Below, piece by piece: positions 45,783 through 57,320 of a stretch of 64,000 bases of DNA. The stretch lies in assembly GCF_004124235.1 (NCBI RefSeq), contig NZ_CP032487.1:1550001-1614000 (forward strand), written 5' to 3'. Within the stretch, counting starts at the first letter, position 1. The number at the start of each line of letters is the position of its first letter. The notes under the pieces were generated by a model. It worked only from the letters and a program-made list of their open reading frames with translations. It did no database searches and was not told where the DNA came from. This stretch comes from Yersinia hibernica. GTDB lineage: Bacteria > Pseudomonadota > Gammaproteobacteria > Enterobacterales > Enterobacteriaceae. Both the position numbers and the translations under genes were made by a program.

Positions 45783-46097
45783 TGTTTCATCCTTAATAAT
45801 ATAATTTACAGCCAAGTCATCTAGAGTTGAGTTGCGCCAATGACGTAGCGCAACCGATGTTTACGACACAAATGATTAAAAATCTAGATGATTAATTAAT
45901 AGCAGCAAGATACGAAAAGTGTTCAATTTTAATCAAAAAATCACTCATCCATCTCATATCTATCATTTATTGTCTTTTGGGCTGGAAAAATAATAGGGGC
46001 GGCTAATTCCTTATATTAAAGTCAAATTGATGTTTTTGGCTTTTCATTCTTAATCTGAATCCTTTCAGCTACATTATAAATAGTGAAGTGAGTCTCT
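45783..46097. other. Pilus operon promoter region
   Basis: AT-rich 315 bases between the pilus operon and the end of the MFS gene. It must hold the pilus promoter; no specific operator recognised. Confidence 0.4.
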
Positions 46098-47522
46098 TTA
46101 TTGATTAGTTTTATTTCTGAACTGGGTGACCGCTATTCCCAGCCCGAGCACAGCGAATAGGGCCGCCACACCGTAAGTCAATTGCATACCTTGGGTGATA
46201 TTTATTGCGGTGGCGAATTGAATATCTTGAGAGGCAGCGGTGAAAGTAAAAACCGCCCCCATGACGGATGCGCCGGTGATAAGCCCGAGGTTACGCGAAA
46301 GATTCAACATGCCGGAAACCACACCGCGCCCATCCGCACTCACTGCTTTCATCATCCGAGTATTATTGGCGGTCTGGAAGATGGCGTAGCCGGCGGTCAG
46401 CACACACACTGGCACGATATAGCCGAGGATACCAAAATCAGTGGGGATGATTGCCAACAGCAGGGTGGCGACGGTTATTGCTGCCCAGCCACTGGTAACC
46501 ATGATTTTATCGCCTAACTTGTCCACCCAATAGCCCGCGGGAATGCCGCTCAGCGCCGCCACAATTGGGCCGGCAGACATTGCTAACCCCACCCATTGCG
46601 CGGGTAAGTTCAGGGCGTGTGCAAGATAAAATGGCCCGACAATCAGGGTGGTCATCATGATGGTGGTGACCAGCGCGCTCATGATTAAGCCCGCACGTAA
46701 CACCGGCTGATGCAATATTGCGCTCTGAATTAAGGGGGATTTTGCGCTCTTTTCTGCCCAGATAAATAATCCGCCGCTGATGGCTGCGGCCCCTAATAGC
46801 GCCCCATTATGAGCACTGAATGTGCCATGTCCGACGGTCATGGCCAGCGCATACAATGCAAGTGTGAGGCCCAACAGCAACATTCCGAGGGGATCAAAAC
46901 CAGCATGGGCGAGCGGCAATGGTGTGTGATTGGCAGGCAAGTAATGTGAAATAAGGAACAAGGCCAGTAAGCCAAAAGGAATATTGATAAAAAACATGGC
47001 AGGCCAGCCGAAGCTGGCAATGAGTATGCCGCCAAGCGAGGGGCCAAGGGCGGTGCCGATAGCGGATACAGTGCCGAGTATCCCCATGGCGCGCCCGGTT
47101 TTTCCCTGACTGACGGTTTCACCCACCAGCGCCAAAGTGAGTGTCATCATGGCGGCGGCCCCCAGCCCTTGCAGGATGCGGGCGATAATCAATATGCCGA
47201 TGGTGGGGGCAAATGCACAGCCCGCCGATGCTGCGGTGAACAGGGCGACCCCCAGCTTTAGCAACTGGCGCTTGTCGATAATATCCCCCATGCGGCCAAT
47301 ACTGATGGCCGAGGTAGTGATGGCCAGTAAATAGGCCAATATCACCCACTGGGCCTCTTGAAAAGAAGCCGGCAAAGTTTGTGTTAATGTGGGCAACCCA
47401 ACATTGGCGATGCTGGTGGCTAATGAGGAAAGCAACATCGGCAGTGCGAGGCTGAGCATCGTTTTGCGTAGTGCGGCGTTTTCAACAGTCAGTGAATGGC
47501 TAGTGCGGGTATGCATTTTCAT
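46098..47522 (-). CDS. MFS drug exporter (DHA2-like)
   Basis: 474-residue inner membrane exporter with about 14 hydrophobic segments. Motif A-like GRMGDIIDKRQLL is in the loop after helix 2, and the antiporter motif C region GTALGPSLGGIL is in helix 5. Typical of proton-driven multidrug exporters; the substrate is unknown. It is divergent from a LysR gene across 129 bases that contain a perfect palindrome, so the LysR product probably controls it. Confidence 0.85.
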   Translation of the reverse strand: MKMHTRTSHSLTVENAALRKTMLSLALPMLLSSLATSIANVGLPTLTQTLPASFQEAQWVILAYLLAITTSAISIGRMGDIIDKRQLLKLGVALFTAASAGCAFAPTIGILIIARILQGLGAAAMMTLTLALVGETVSQGKTGRAMGILGTVSAIGTALGPSLGGILIASFGWPAMFFINIPFGLLALFLISHYLPANHTPLPLAHAGFDPLGMLLLGLTLALYALAMTVGHGTFSAHNGALLGAAAISGGLFIWAEKSAKSPLIQSAILHQPVLRAGLIMSALVTTIMMTTLIVGPFYLAHALNLPAQWVGLAMSAGPIVAALSGIPAGYWVDKLGDKIMVTSGWAAITVATLLLAIIPTDFGILGYIVPVCVLTAGYAIFQTANNTRMMKAVSADGRGVVSGMLNLSRNLGLITGASVMGAVFTFTAASQDIQFATAINITQGMQLTYGVAALFAVLGLGIAVTQFRNKTNQ

Positions 47523-47593
47523 TGATTAGCGGGCTCCTAAAAATCCTCTTCAGGAGACTATTTCATTGCATGACAGGGCGGAAGACGCACGAA

Positions 47594-47612
47594 ATGCAGC
47601 TTATTGCTGCAT
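47594..47612. promoter_or_regulatory. Perfect palindrome, likely LysR operator
   Basis: ATGCAGC-TTATT-GCTGCAT: 7-bp perfect arms and a 5-base centre in the divergent MFS/LysR intergenic region, 40 bases before the LysR start. Confidence 0.6.
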
Positions 47613-47651
47613 GCAACGCCATGTCCGGGCGGATTGTGCTAGAGTCAAAGG

Positions 47652-48572
47652 ATGACAAAACCTGATCTCAATTTATTAATCACACTCAATGTGCTGCTGG
47701 CAGAAGGCAGCGTGGTGCGCGCCGCCCAACGGTTGGGGTTGAGTCCGTCGGCCATGAGCCGAGCGCTGGCGAGATTGCGCCAGACCACCGGTGACCCGCT
47801 GTTGGTGAGAGCAGGCCGGGTGCTCGTTGCTACCCCCCGAGCACTTGAGTTACGTGAGCAAGTCAGCCAATTGGTGCAGGACGCCACCTCCGTGCTACGC
47901 CCAGCGGAGAAGCTCGATCTTGCACAGCTAACACGTATTTTTACCTTGCGCACCAGTGATGGTTTTGTCGAAAACTTTGGCGCGGCATTGTTGGCGCGTG
48001 TGAGTCGAGATGCACCGGGTGTGCAGTTGCGCTTTATACAAAAGATGAACAAAGACAGTGCATTACTGCGCGATGGCAGTGTGGATCTGGAGACCGGGGT
48101 GGTCGGTGCTGCGGCTAGCCCTGAATTGCGTACTCGGGCATTATTTCGTGATGGTTTTATCGGTGTTGTCAGGGCCGGGCATGGGTTGAGCAGCGCAGAG
48201 ATAACCCCCGCACGATATGCTGCCCAACGCCATATTATCATTTCGCGCCGTCAAGGCCATAAAGGGCCACTCGATGATAGTTTACAATTATTGGGGCTTG
48301 AAAGGCGCGCGGCGGCTTATGTTGACGGCATCTCGACCGCGTTGGCATTAGCGCAAGGCTCGGATTTAGTGGCCACGGTGCCCGAACGGCATACCTTGAA
48401 TTTGCGCACTGGGATGTTCAGTTTCCCACTGCCCGTCACCTCACCGATTATCACGGTTTCTATGCTTTGGCACCCGCGAATGGATGCGGACTCAGCACAC
48501 CGCTGGTTGCGCCAATGTGTGTTGGATATTTGTGGTAATCCCTATCAGGACGGCACACTTACGTCCCCCTGA
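47652..48572 (+). CDS. LysR-family regulator
   Basis: 306 residues. N-terminal winged helix-turn-helix (LNLLITLNVLLAEGSVVRAAQRLGLSPSAMSRALARLR, residues 5-43) and a C-terminal periplasmic-binding-like effector domain. Divergent from the MFS exporter gene, which it presumably regulates through the palindrome between them. Inducer unknown. Confidence 0.88.
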   Translation: MTKPDLNLLITLNVLLAEGSVVRAAQRLGLSPSAMSRALARLRQTTGDPLLVRAGRVLVATPRALELREQVSQLVQDATSVLRPAEKLDLAQLTRIFTLRTSDGFVENFGAALLARVSRDAPGVQLRFIQKMNKDSALLRDGSVDLETGVVGAAASPELRTRALFRDGFIGVVRAGHGLSSAEITPARYAAQRHIIISRRQGHKGPLDDSLQLLGLERRAAAYVDGISTALALAQGSDLVATVPERHTLNLRTGMFSFPLPVTSPIITVSMLWHPRMDADSAHRWLRQCVLDICGNPYQDGTLTSP

Positions 48573-48585
48573 TAGGTCATTAAAA

Positions 48586-51222
48586 TTAGAACCGGGGTAT
48601 CGCGGTTCCCCAACTTCGCCACTCTTTCGGCTCTTCCGGGTTCAGTAAGAAATGTTGATTCACACTGGCTTTCGGTGCCAGCGGTGTGGTCGGCGGCGTG
48701 GCGAAAGCAATACCACCGCGAATAAACTGCTGGAAAGTGCCGCTTTTCACAACACCGCCCGTCAGGCCAAATTCAAGGTTATAGCCCGATGCCAGCCAGA
48801 AAACCGAATTCTGCCGCACAAGCTGTTGGAATTTCTGACTGATACGCAGCGAAACTTGTACTCGGTCAGACATGGCCCCCAGATTAAACCCTGTGACCGT
48901 GCCCACTTCCAGCCCACGAAACAGCACCGGTGTGCCGATTTGCAATGAACCCGCCTCGGCGGTGTCGAGAATAATACTCAGACCGTCCAGATAGCGCGAA
49001 TCGGTAATGGTGGCGGTTTGTAGCTCAAATGACCGCAATATGCCGCCGTTGCCCGGCTCCACATTAATGTAGGGCTGGAACAGGGTCTCGAGGTTATTGA
49101 CCCCGGCGGCGGAGATCTGCGGTGAAACAATCGAGAAGCGCGTCCCAGCACGGGCAAAGCTTTGAACATATTCGGGATAGAGCACAGCTTTGGCTAGCAC
49201 TTCATTGCGCTCGGGGGCTAACTTGAGTGAATCAACCTGCCCAATATTGATACCCAGATAGCGAATTGGCATACCTGCGGCCAATTTGCTGGCATCAAAA
49301 GTACGTAAGATAATCTGGCTGCCGACCGCCCGCGCGGCGGTTTCATTCGCATAAAGGGTGCGTTTCGCGCCTTTGTCTAGTGTGACTCCCTCGAGGTTAT
49401 CAAAGCTGATTGCCCCTTTTAATGCCCGATTCAGCGGCGAGGCTTGCACACTCAGACCGCTGCCATTTAACTGGACTTTCGCTCCCCCCTCAGCCCAGAA
49501 AATGCTTTTGTCGGTCAGTAACTTGCGATACTCCGGCTGAATGTACACCTCCACTTCAAACTCATTGGCTTTCGGCTTGATATGGGTAATTTCCCCCACC
49601 TGAAATTTGCGATACAACACCACGGAGCCGGTTTGCACATCAGGCAGGCTGGTCGCCGTCAGGGTTAGCGTAGTGGCTGGCTGGTTGCCTAAGATCCCAT
49701 CTGTCGCTTTATCGACACTGCTATACAGCGGATATTTGCTAAGCGCTTCGCCTTTGCCGCCCGGTAGAATCAAAATCCCGCCATCAATCCACTCCTGCGC
49801 ACTGGCACCTTGTATATCAACGCCATCAATGCCAAGTTTTACATCAATGCGGCTGTTAACCACAAACTTACTGTCTTGGTGCACCAGATGCCGATATTTT
49901 GCTTCAATGGCTGCGCTAAAACTCACGCCATTGGCCGATAGCTCGCGAGTTAATACCTGACCAATTTTAATACCATGCAGTGAAATGGGCTGGCCGACAT
50001 CAATGCCATAGCTTTCAGGTGCTGTTAATTGCAATTCGAGCACATTGGGTTGTTGTAACAGGCTTTTACTGCTGGGCAGCACACTAAAGCGCTGTTGCGG
50101 CGCGCCTTCGCCGGGGATAAGTTCTAGGGTATTGCCGGTTAACAATTCACTTAATTTGGCATCATTAAGACTGATTCGTGGGCTATTCATTTCAATGCGC
50201 GTGCCGCTGCGCATTAAATTCACCACCGACGGGTCAATGGTCAGCTCGCCGGTAACTTTGCTGTCCGGCTGGAGTGTCATTTTGGTCAGGGTGCCTACTT
50301 GTAATCCCTGATAAATCAACGGAGTGCGCCCCTCACTCAAGCTGCTGCCACTCGGTAAATCCAAGGTGATAGCCACGCCGCGCTGGCTATGCGCCAAATC
50401 AGCGTAAAGCTGGAAAGGCTGGTCTGGCTTGGCATCCTGACTGTTTGGCGGAGAGTCAAAGGCGATCGCGCCATTGACTAATGCAGCCAGACTTTCCATT
50501 TGCACTGATGCACCACTTAGGCTGAAATCCCCTTTAAAACCAGACACATTCCAGAAGCGAGTGTCGTTTTTGACCAGTTTGGCAAAGCGCCGGTCAATCA
50601 GCACATCAATGACGACTCCGTTATTATCAGGTGCGATGTTGTAATCGTAGACTTTACCCACCGGAATTTTACGGTAATACACGAGCGAGCCGCTGTTTAG
50701 CGAGCCTAAATCCGGCGCATGCAGATGAATCATCAACTCGCCAGTATTCAGGCGAAATTTGGGCTGAGTATCTAATGCAGTAAAGTGGCTCTGCGGTTTA
50801 CCCTCGCCCGGCATCATCCCGATATAGTTGCCGCCCACCAATGCATCCAGGCCGGAAACCCCAGCCAGCGAGGCTTTGGGGGTCACTAACCAGAATTGCG
50901 TTCCTTCCCGGAGTGAGTCTTCCATGTCATTTTTGATACTGGCGGTCACTTTAATATTACGCAGGTCATCATCCAGACTAATGGATTGCACGATCCCGAC
51001 TTCCACACCTTGGTAGCGAATCGGGGTTCGCCCGGCCACAATCCCCGCCGCGGATTGGAAATCAATGGTGACTTCGGTGCCACGTTCTTGCCAATTGTTA
51101 TAAACCAGCCAGCCGGCAATCAGCAGGGCAATAAAGGGCAATAACCAGAAAGGCGATATCCGGCGTTTATGTTTAATTTGTGCCTCAGTCGGTGTACTCG
51201 GCGTTTCCTGTTGCATGTGCAT
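48586..51222 (-). CDS. letB: LetB (YebT), seven-MCE-domain lipid tunnel protein
   Basis: 878 residues, close to the 877 of E. coli. An N-terminal cytoplasmic tail and one membrane helix ([17 protein letters not shown], about 24-40) are followed by seven MCE domains, each with an xGTPV/xGMPI-RY-G-xVG signature. LetB rings stack into a hydrophobic tunnel spanning the periplasm that moves phospholipids between membranes. Its start lies inside the letA coding end (38-bp overlap), so the two are coupled. Confidence 0.95.
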   Translation of the reverse strand: MHMQQETPSTPTEAQIKHKRRISPFWLLPFIALLIAGWLVYNNWQERGTEVTIDFQSAAGIVAGRTPIRYQGVEVGIVQSISLDDDLRNIKVTASIKNDMEDSLREGTQFWLVTPKASLAGVSGLDALVGGNYIGMMPGEGKPQSHFTALDTQPKFRLNTGELMIHLHAPDLGSLNSGSLVYYRKIPVGKVYDYNIAPDNNGVVIDVLIDRRFAKLVKNDTRFWNVSGFKGDFSLSGASVQMESLAALVNGAIAFDSPPNSQDAKPDQPFQLYADLAHSQRGVAITLDLPSGSSLSEGRTPLIYQGLQVGTLTKMTLQPDSKVTGELTIDPSVVNLMRSGTRIEMNSPRISLNDAKLSELLTGNTLELIPGEGAPQQRFSVLPSSKSLLQQPNVLELQLTAPESYGIDVGQPISLHGIKIGQVLTRELSANGVSFSAAIEAKYRHLVHQDSKFVVNSRIDVKLGIDGVDIQGASAQEWIDGGILILPGGKGEALSKYPLYSSVDKATDGILGNQPATTLTLTATSLPDVQTGSVVLYRKFQVGEITHIKPKANEFEVEVYIQPEYRKLLTDKSIFWAEGGAKVQLNGSGLSVQASPLNRALKGAISFDNLEGVTLDKGAKRTLYANETAARAVGSQIILRTFDASKLAAGMPIRYLGINIGQVDSLKLAPERNEVLAKAVLYPEYVQSFARAGTRFSIVSPQISAAGVNNLETLFQPYINVEPGNGGILRSFELQTATITDSRYLDGLSIILDTAEAGSLQIGTPVLFRGLEVGTVTGFNLGAMSDRVQVSLRISQKFQQLVRQNSVFWLASGYNLEFGLTGGVVKSGTFQQFIRGGIAFATPPTTPLAPKASVNQHFLLNPEEPKEWRSWGTAIPRF

Positions 51223-52432
51223 CCCAAATCAATCGGCTATCCAGCCACTCAACGGCCAGGATAGTCAAAATGACCGCAGACCCAAAATAGAAGGCTGCAG
51301 GCCCCATAGTGAAAGAAAGGAGCTGATCACGATTAATCAGCGACATCATTAATGCAATAACAAAGAGGTCTAACATTGACCAGCGGCCAATCCAGGTGAT
51401 CAAGCGCAGCAGCCGCATGCGCGTTTTCAAGCTATGCTGCGTCTTGAGATGGATACTCAGCAGTAAGGTTAGCAAGACAATGATTTTGGTAAAAGGCACC
51501 AGCACACTGGCGATAAACACCACGGCCGCAATCGGCAGATTACCGGATGAAGCCAAAGAAACCACGCCAGAGAAAATAGTATCCTCCATGCGGGTGCCAT
51601 TGGCATAAACAATTGATATCGGGAGTAAGTTGGCGGGCAATAGCAACACGATAGAGGCCAGTAATGCCGCCCAGGTTTTTTGGATGCTGTGGCGGCGGCG
51701 ATGGCGCAAAGGAATATGGCAACGTGGGCAGCGCCCCAGGGCATCAGGGTGCCCAGTATAATGACAAGAGAGGCAAACGCGCAGGGTTTCTCGCGGGCCG
51801 GGGGGCTGCTCTTGTGGATAAAACCGCTCCCACAATTGTTCCAAATTCAAATGCACCAGTGCCAGAATACTAAGCAAGGTTAAGGTCAGATAGGCGATTA
51901 GCCCAGTCCCGGGCATGATGTCGGCATATTCTTTGACTTTAATGCAGGCCACGACCATACCAATAAGATAGATATCCAGCATCACCCACTCTTTCAATCT
52001 CTCGAGCATCAGCAAGATTGGCCGCAAATTCATACCTATCCGGCTGCCAATGCGCAGATACAGAATTGAAATGGTGAGTGTCATCGGGGCGCCCAGAATG
52101 CAAAATGCCACCATACTGGCCGTGATGGGGTGGCCTTGGCGACTCATTTGCCAGATTCCCTCCAGCAAACTGGCATCAATGCGCGTGCCGAGCAGGCGGA
52201 TAGTAATCAGTGGCTCGGTAAACGCAAATGGCATCAGCAATAGCATGGCGACGGCAATCGCGGTCAGGCGTGTCAGTGACCAATCGCGCCCACTGGCAAT
52301 TTTTGCACTGCACCGCGGGCAATACGCGGCCTGCCTGCTATTTAGTGCCGGCAAGGTAAACAGCGCATCACACTGGCAGCATCGTTGCACGCGCGCTGTT
52401 GACAATGGGCGTTGAATGGCATGAATCTTCAT
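51185..52432 (-). CDS. letA: LetA (YebS), PqiA-family membrane partner
   Basis: 415-residue inner membrane protein with two PqiA domains. Each starts with a zinc-ribbon pair of CxxC motifs (CCQC/CPRC near residues 18-40; CLSC/CPRC near 220-240) and is followed by four membrane helices. It energises or loads lipid transport through LetB. First gene of the letAB operon. Confidence 0.94.
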   Translation of the reverse strand: MKIHAIQRPLSTARVQRCCQCDALFTLPALNSRQAAYCPRCSAKIASGRDWSLTRLTAIAVAMLLLMPFAFTEPLITIRLLGTRIDASLLEGIWQMSRQGHPITASMVAFCILGAPMTLTISILYLRIGSRIGMNLRPILLMLERLKEWVMLDIYLIGMVVACIKVKEYADIMPGTGLIAYLTLTLLSILALVHLNLEQLWERFYPQEQPPGPRETLRVCLSCHYTGHPDALGRCPRCHIPLRHRRRHSIQKTWAALLASIVLLLPANLLPISIVYANGTRMEDTIFSGVVSLASSGNLPIAAVVFIASVLVPFTKIIVLLTLLLSIHLKTQHSLKTRMRLLRLITWIGRWSMLDLFVIALMMSLINRDQLLSFTMGPAAFYFGSAVILTILAVEWLDSRLIWDAHATGNAEYTD

Positions 52433-52658
52433 CTAATAAACACCCTGGCACCGATATCGGTCTATAAAGAATAGCGCGGATGGTAGCAGAGCAAGGCATC
52501 AAAACAAGCGGCAAAAAGGGGCAAACTTCGGCGATGGGCAACTCTTTTATAGCTTAAGCGCTGAATAACCTTGTAGCTAAGCGCATTTAATGATTATTTT
52601 ATATAAGCTAAGCGTAACAATTGCCTCTGGCTATTCTTAGGTTTCTAACGGTCATTAC

Positions 52659-53156
52659 ATGAAAAAAGCAGAATTCTACGCGGAATTAAAACGTGACTTG
52701 AGTGCTCTGATTGCCGGTGAAACCAATTTCATCGCCACATTGGCTAATGCCAGCGCCTTACTGTATGAACGCCTTGAGGGTTTGAATTGGGCGGGGTTTT
52801 ACTTGCTCGAGGGGAATCAATTGGTGCTCGGCCCTTTCCAGGGCAAAATCGCCTGCGTGCGAATTCCTGTCGGGAAGGGGGTATGTGGCACTGCCGTGGC
52901 AGAAAATCGCGTTCAGCGGGTGGGGGATGTGCATGCTTTCCCCGGTCATATCGCTTGTGATGCCGCCAGTAATGCAGAAATTGTGCTGCCAATCACAGTT
53001 AAGGGAAAAGTTATCGGCGTTTTGGATATCGATAGCATTGTTTATGATCGTTTCGATAACGACGACGAATTAGGCTTAACCTCAGTCGTGGCGGGGCTTT
53101 GCGAGCATCTTGAACTGTGTGATAGTTCAAAATATGTCACACAGACTGCAAGTTGA
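52659..53156 (+). CDS. msrC: Free methionine-(R)-sulfoxide reductase MsrC
   Basis: 165-residue GAF-domain enzyme (YebR) that reduces free methionine-R-sulfoxide. The three conserved Cys are visible: KIACVRI, GVCGTAV and HIACDAASN, the last being the usual catalytic one. The ALLYERLEGLNWAGFYLL block is typical. It is divergent from letA, as in E. coli. Confidence 0.93.
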   Translation: MKKAEFYAELKRDLSALIAGETNFIATLANASALLYERLEGLNWAGFYLLEGNQLVLGPFQGKIACVRIPVGKGVCGTAVAENRVQRVGDVHAFPGHIACDAASNAEIVLPITVKGKVIGVLDIDSIVYDRFDNDDELGLTSVVAGLCEHLELCDSSKYVTQTAS

Positions 53157-53251
53157 TATACGGATAACGTGGCAATTGCTGATGGCGTCATTATAATGAC
53201 GCCTGTTCATGCCTGCGGCTTGTTGGCAACCCGTTGTAATCAGGAAATTTC

Positions 53252-53965
53252 ATGGAAAATCAACCTAAGTTGAACAGTAGTAAAGAAGTCATAGCCTTTT
53301 TGGCTGAGCGATTCCCGCTTTGTTTCACCGCCGAGGGCGAAGCACGTCCACTGAAGATCGGTATTTTTCAAGATCTGGTCGAACGTGTTCAGGGTGAAGA
53401 GAATTTAAGTAAAACGCAATTGCGTTCTGCGCTGCGTCTCTACACCTCAAGCTGGCGTTATCTTTATGGGGTCAAAGTTGGTGCTGAACGTGTTGATCTG
53501 GATGGCAACCCTTGTGGTGTGCTGGAAGAGCAACATGTCGAGCATGCCCGCAAACAGCTGGAAGAGGCGAAAGCCCGTGTTCAAGCGCAACGTGCTGAAC
53601 AACAAGCTAAAAAGCGCGAAGCTGCCATTGCTGCGGGTGAAACTCCAGAGCCACGTCGCCCACGTCCAGCAGGTAAAAAACCTGCGCCGCGTCGTGAAGC
53701 GGGGGCACCGGTGGAAAACCGCAAGCCTCGTCAGTCACCGCGTCCACAACAAGCTCGGCCACCTCGCCCACAGGCCGAGGAAAACCAGCCACGCCCTGTG
53801 CCGGTCACAGATATCTCTAAACTGCAAATTGGTCAAGAAATCAAAGTCAGAGCAGGTAAGAGTGCGATGGACGCAACCGTATTAGAAATCGCTAAAGATG
53901 GCGTACGGGTGCAGCTGTCTTCCGGTCTGGCGATGATTGTGCGCGCAGAACACTTGCAGTTCTGA
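53252..53965 (+). CDS. proQ: RNA chaperone ProQ
   Basis: 237 residues. FinO/ProQ RNA-binding domain at about 5-120 ([35 protein letters not shown]), a long Lys/Arg/Pro-rich linker (about 125-185) and a C-terminal Tudor-like domain. It binds structured sRNAs and mRNA 3' ends. The downstream prc gene starts 19 bases after its stop, the conserved proQ-prc arrangement. Confidence 0.95.
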   Translation: MENQPKLNSSKEVIAFLAERFPLCFTAEGEARPLKIGIFQDLVERVQGEENLSKTQLRSALRLYTSSWRYLYGVKVGAERVDLDGNPCGVLEEQHVEHARKQLEEAKARVQAQRAEQQAKKREAAIAAGETPEPRRPRPAGKKPAPRREAGAPVENRKPRQSPRPQQARPPRPQAEENQPRPVPVTDISKLQIGQEIKVRAGKSAMDATVLEIAKDGVRVQLSSGLAMIVRAEHLQF

Positions 53966-53984
53966 TACGGAGGCCAACTTAGGC

Positions 53985-56054
53985 ATGAACAAATTTGTCA
54001 GACTAACAGCAATCGCAGGCTTGTTACTGGCGGGCGCAAGTTACGCGGCTGATACAACGTATCGAGCCGACCAACTGCCTCAATTACACCAGGAACCAGA
54101 GCATGCAACCGTGAGTGAGCGCGTAACATCGCGCTTCACTCGCTCCCATTATCGCCAATTTGCCTTGGACTCCGAGTTTTCCGCCAAAATATTTGATCGC
54201 TTCCTCAACATGCTGGATTACAGCCATAATGTGTTGTTGGCATCAGATGTGGCACAGTTCGCGGATAAAAAACATTCGCTGGACGGTGAGTTAAAATCCG
54301 GCCAGTTAGATACGCCCTATGCGTTATTCAATTTGGCGCAAAAACGCCGTTTTGAGCGTTATCAATATGCATTGTCTGTGCTAGACAGGCCGATGGATTT
54401 CACGGGTAATGACACCATTGATATTGATCGCAGCAAAGCCCCTTGGCCGACCAGTACCGCCGAGCTGAACAAGCTTTGGGACGCAAAAGTTAAATATGAT
54501 CAGCTCAATTTGAAGTTAACCGGTAAAACGGATAAAGAAATCAAAGAGACGCTGACCAAGCGCTATCAGGCCGCCATTAAGCGCTTGACGCAAAGTAACA
54601 GTGAAGACGTCTTCCAGTTGATTATGAATGCGTTTGCTCACGAAATTGACCCGCATACTAATTACCTGTCGCCACGCAATACTGAACAGTTCAACACCGA
54701 GATGAGTCTGTCTCTGGAGGGGATTGGTGCAGTCTTGCAAATGGATGATGATTACACATTGATCAACTCTATGGTTCCGGGTGGCCCGGCGGCGAAAAGT
54801 AAAACTATCGCGGTGGGTGATCGGGTTATCGGTGTCGGCCAAACCGGCAAACCGATGGTGGATGTCATCGGCTGGCGCCTTGATGATGTTGTGGCGCTGA
54901 TTAAAGGGCCGAAAGGCAGTAAAGTGCGGTTGGAAATTTTACCTGCCGGTAAAGGAACCAAACCCCGCACTGTGACTTTGACGCGAGAACGTATTCGTCT
55001 GGAAGACCGTGCGGTGAAAATGTCGGTGAAAACCATCGGCAAAGAGCGCGTCGGTGTACTGGATATTCCTGGTTTTTATGTTGGCCTGACAGAAGATGTT
55101 AAGGTGCAGCTGCAAAAACTAGAAAAACAGAATGTTAGCAGCATTATCATCGACTTACGCAGCAATGGTGGTGGCGCTCTGACTGAGGCGGTTGCGCTAT
55201 CTGGTCTGTTTATTCCGAGCGGCCCAGTGGTGCAAGTTCGTGATAACAATGGCAAAGTACGCGAAGATAGTGATACTGACGGCGTGGTGTACTACAAAGG
55301 CCCGCTGGTGGTATTGGTTGACCGCTATAGTGCGTCTGCATCCGAGATTTTCGCCGCCGCTATGCAAGATTATGGCCGCGCCTTAATCGTGGGTGAGCCT
55401 ACCTTTGGTAAAGGAACCGTGCAGCAGTATCGCTCGCTGAATCGTATTTACGATCAGATGCTGCGCCCTGAATGGCCGGCATTGGGGTCACTGCAATACA
55501 CTATCCAGAAGTTCTATCGGGTAGATGGCGGCAGTACTCAACGTAAAGGCGTTACCCCAGATATTGTGATGCCAACGGGGGTTGACCCGGCGGAAACCGG
55601 TGAAAGTTTCGAAGATAATGCCTTGCCTTGGGATAGCATCAATGCTGCCAGCTATACCAAGACGGGTGATTTGAAACCACTGGAGCCAGAGTTACTCAAA
55701 GTGCATGCTGCGCGCATCGCCATTGATCCTGAATTCCAGCATATTCAGCAAGATATTGAACGTTATAAGGCGCTGAAAGATAAGAAAAACATTGTTTCTC
55801 TCAACTATGCCCAGCGCGAGAAAGAGAATCATGATGATGATGCTACCCGTCTGAACCGCTTAAATGAGCGCTTTAAACGTGAAGGCAAAAAGCCCTTGAA
55901 GTCATTGGACGATTTGCCAAAAGACTATCAGGAGCCGGACCCTTATCTGGATGAAACTGTTCATATTGCACTGGATTTAGCCCATAAAGAAAAAGCGCAA
56001 CCGCAGGTTGAATCTCAACCGGTAACCCCTGCGACAGCAGCCGCAGCAAAATAG
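53985..56054 (+). CDS. prc: Tail-specific periplasmic protease Prc
   Basis: 689 residues from the ATG at 53985 (GGAGG upstream; signal peptide ends SYA near residue 20). Order: helical N-terminal domain, PDZ domain (SLEGIGAVLQ to about residue 320), S41 protease core with catalytic Ser in YSASASEIFAAA and Lys in FGKGTVQ, and a helical C-terminal domain. It degrades proteins with nonpolar C-termini, including penicillin-binding protein 3 precursor and cell wall hydrolases. Intact. Confidence 0.95.
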   Translation: MNKFVRLTAIAGLLLAGASYAADTTYRADQLPQLHQEPEHATVSERVTSRFTRSHYRQFALDSEFSAKIFDRFLNMLDYSHNVLLASDVAQFADKKHSLDGELKSGQLDTPYALFNLAQKRRFERYQYALSVLDRPMDFTGNDTIDIDRSKAPWPTSTAELNKLWDAKVKYDQLNLKLTGKTDKEIKETLTKRYQAAIKRLTQSNSEDVFQLIMNAFAHEIDPHTNYLSPRNTEQFNTEMSLSLEGIGAVLQMDDDYTLINSMVPGGPAAKSKTIAVGDRVIGVGQTGKPMVDVIGWRLDDVVALIKGPKGSKVRLEILPAGKGTKPRTVTLTRERIRLEDRAVKMSVKTIGKERVGVLDIPGFYVGLTEDVKVQLQKLEKQNVSSIIIDLRSNGGGALTEAVALSGLFIPSGPVVQVRDNNGKVREDSDTDGVVYYKGPLVVLVDRYSASASEIFAAAMQDYGRALIVGEPTFGKGTVQQYRSLNRIYDQMLRPEWPALGSLQYTIQKFYRVDGGSTQRKGVTPDIVMPTGVDPAETGESFEDNALPWDSINAASYTKTGDLKPLEPELLKVHAARIAIDPEFQHIQQDIERYKALKDKKNIVSLNYAQREKENHDDDATRLNRLNERFKREGKKPLKSLDDLPKDYQEPDPYLDETVHIALDLAHKEKAQPQVESQPVTPATAAAAK

Positions 56055-56072
56055 TTAGCGGCTGATATGAAT

Positions 56073-56105
56073 AATCCGGGTTCTATTGAGCCCGGATTTT
56101 TTTTG
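56073..56105 (+). terminator. Terminator after prc
   Basis: AATCCGGG / CCCGGATT stem followed by eight T. Confidence 0.85.
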
Positions 56106-56216
56106 GCTTTTTTTAGCGCTAGGCTAATGTATTGGCGAAAAAACAGCTGAATATGTAATGAAAAGTATCCAAATTTGTAAAGTTATGTTGATTTATGCTG
56201 TTAGAACTTAACAAGC

Positions 56217-56242
56217 CTTGAAAATTTATCAGATGCCCATAC
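56217..56242 (+). promoter_or_regulatory. Sigma-32-like promoter of htpX
   Basis: CTTGAAA, 11 bases, then GCCCATAC, close to the heat shock consensus CTTGAAA-N11-16-CCCCATNT. It lies 136 bases before htpX, a known heat shock gene in E. coli. Confidence 0.5.
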
Positions 56243-56377
56243 GATCAGCATATCCCAGCAGTCATTTGGTTAAGTCACCGCTAAGTTGATGGCCATTATG
56301 ACTTAATGCTTATTTTGACTTAATGCAGTGTCGATTTAGTCCGATCGCCAATTAACACAATAAGGAAATAAATTTTT

Positions 56378-57259
56378 ATGATGCGTATCGCTCTGTTCCT
56401 TCTCACCAACCTGGCCGTTATGTTGGTGTTCGGGTTGGTGCTTAGCTTGACAGGTATCCAGTCCAGCAGTGTGCAGGGGCTGATGATTATGGCCGGTCTG
56501 TTTGGTTTTGGCGGCGCATTTGTGTCGTTGCTGATGTCCAAATGGATGGCTTTGCGCTCCGTGGGGGGCGAGGTTATTGAGCAGCCACGTAATGAAACTG
56601 AGCGCTGGTTGCTCGAGACGGTGCGTCGCCAGTCACAGCAGGCCGGTATTGCCATGCCGCAGGTGGCTATTTATCAAGCTCCTGATATTAATGCTTTCGC
56701 TACCGGTGCCCGTCGTGATGCATCACTGGTGGCTGTCAGTACCGGTTTGTTGCAAAACATGAGCCGCGATGAAGCAGAGGCGGTTATTGCCCATGAAATC
56801 AGTCATGTGGCGAATGGTGATATGGTCACCATGACCTTGATTCAAGGTATTGTGAATACATTTGTTATTTTCATTTCGCGTCTGATTGCACAGGTGGCCG
56901 CCGGCTTCTTGTCGGGAGATCGTGATAATGAGGGAAGCAGCTCGGGTAACCCGATGGTTTACTTCGCCGTCTCAATGGTATTGGAGCTGGTGTTTGGTAT
57001 TCTTGCCAGCATTATTACCATGTGGTTCTCGCGTCATCGTGAATTCCATGCTGACGCCGGTTCGGCGAGACTGGTGGGGCGCGAGAAGATGATAGCGGCA
57101 TTGCAGCGGCTGAAAACCAGCTATGAACCGCAGGAAACGGGGAGCATGATGGCTTTCTGCATTAACGGTAAATCTAAATCATTCAGCGAGTTGTTTATGT
57201 CCCATCCGCCGCTGGACAAACGTATTGAAGCTTTGCGTTCTGGTGAATACCTGAAGTAA
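56378..57259 (+). CDS. htpX: Membrane metalloprotease HtpX
   Basis: 293-residue inner membrane zinc protease for quality control of membrane proteins. Two N-terminal helices (residues 4-24 and 33-55), the HEISH zinc site at about 139-143 with the following NGD, two further helices, and the third zinc ligand Glu in [13 protein letters not shown]. Length and order are as in E. coli. A terminator follows. Confidence 0.95.
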   Translation: MMRIALFLLTNLAVMLVFGLVLSLTGIQSSSVQGLMIMAGLFGFGGAFVSLLMSKWMALRSVGGEVIEQPRNETERWLLETVRRQSQQAGIAMPQVAIYQAPDINAFATGARRDASLVAVSTGLLQNMSRDEAEAVIAHEISHVANGDMVTMTLIQGIVNTFVIFISRLIAQVAAGFLSGDRDNEGSSSGNPMVYFAVSMVLELVFGILASIITMWFSRHREFHADAGSARLVGREKMIAALQRLKTSYEPQETGSMMAFCINGKSKSFSELFMSHPPLDKRIEALRSGEYLK

Positions 57260-57280
57260 CCCGCCTTGAAACTCAATATA

Positions 57281-57306
57281 AAACCCCGCTTCGGCGGGGT
57301 TTTTTA
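57281..57306. terminator. Bidirectional terminator between htpX and the MFS gene
   Basis: AAAACCCCGC-TTC-GGCGGGGTTTTTT: strong GC stem with T run on one strand and A run on the other. Confidence 0.88.
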
Positions 57307-57320
57307 GTACTAAAGTCGGA

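Noticed and set aside
47645..48241. 198-codon minus-strand ORF opposite the LysR gene
   Set aside because: Antisense shadow with Arg/Ser-rich low-complexity translation; the LysR frame is clearly the real one.
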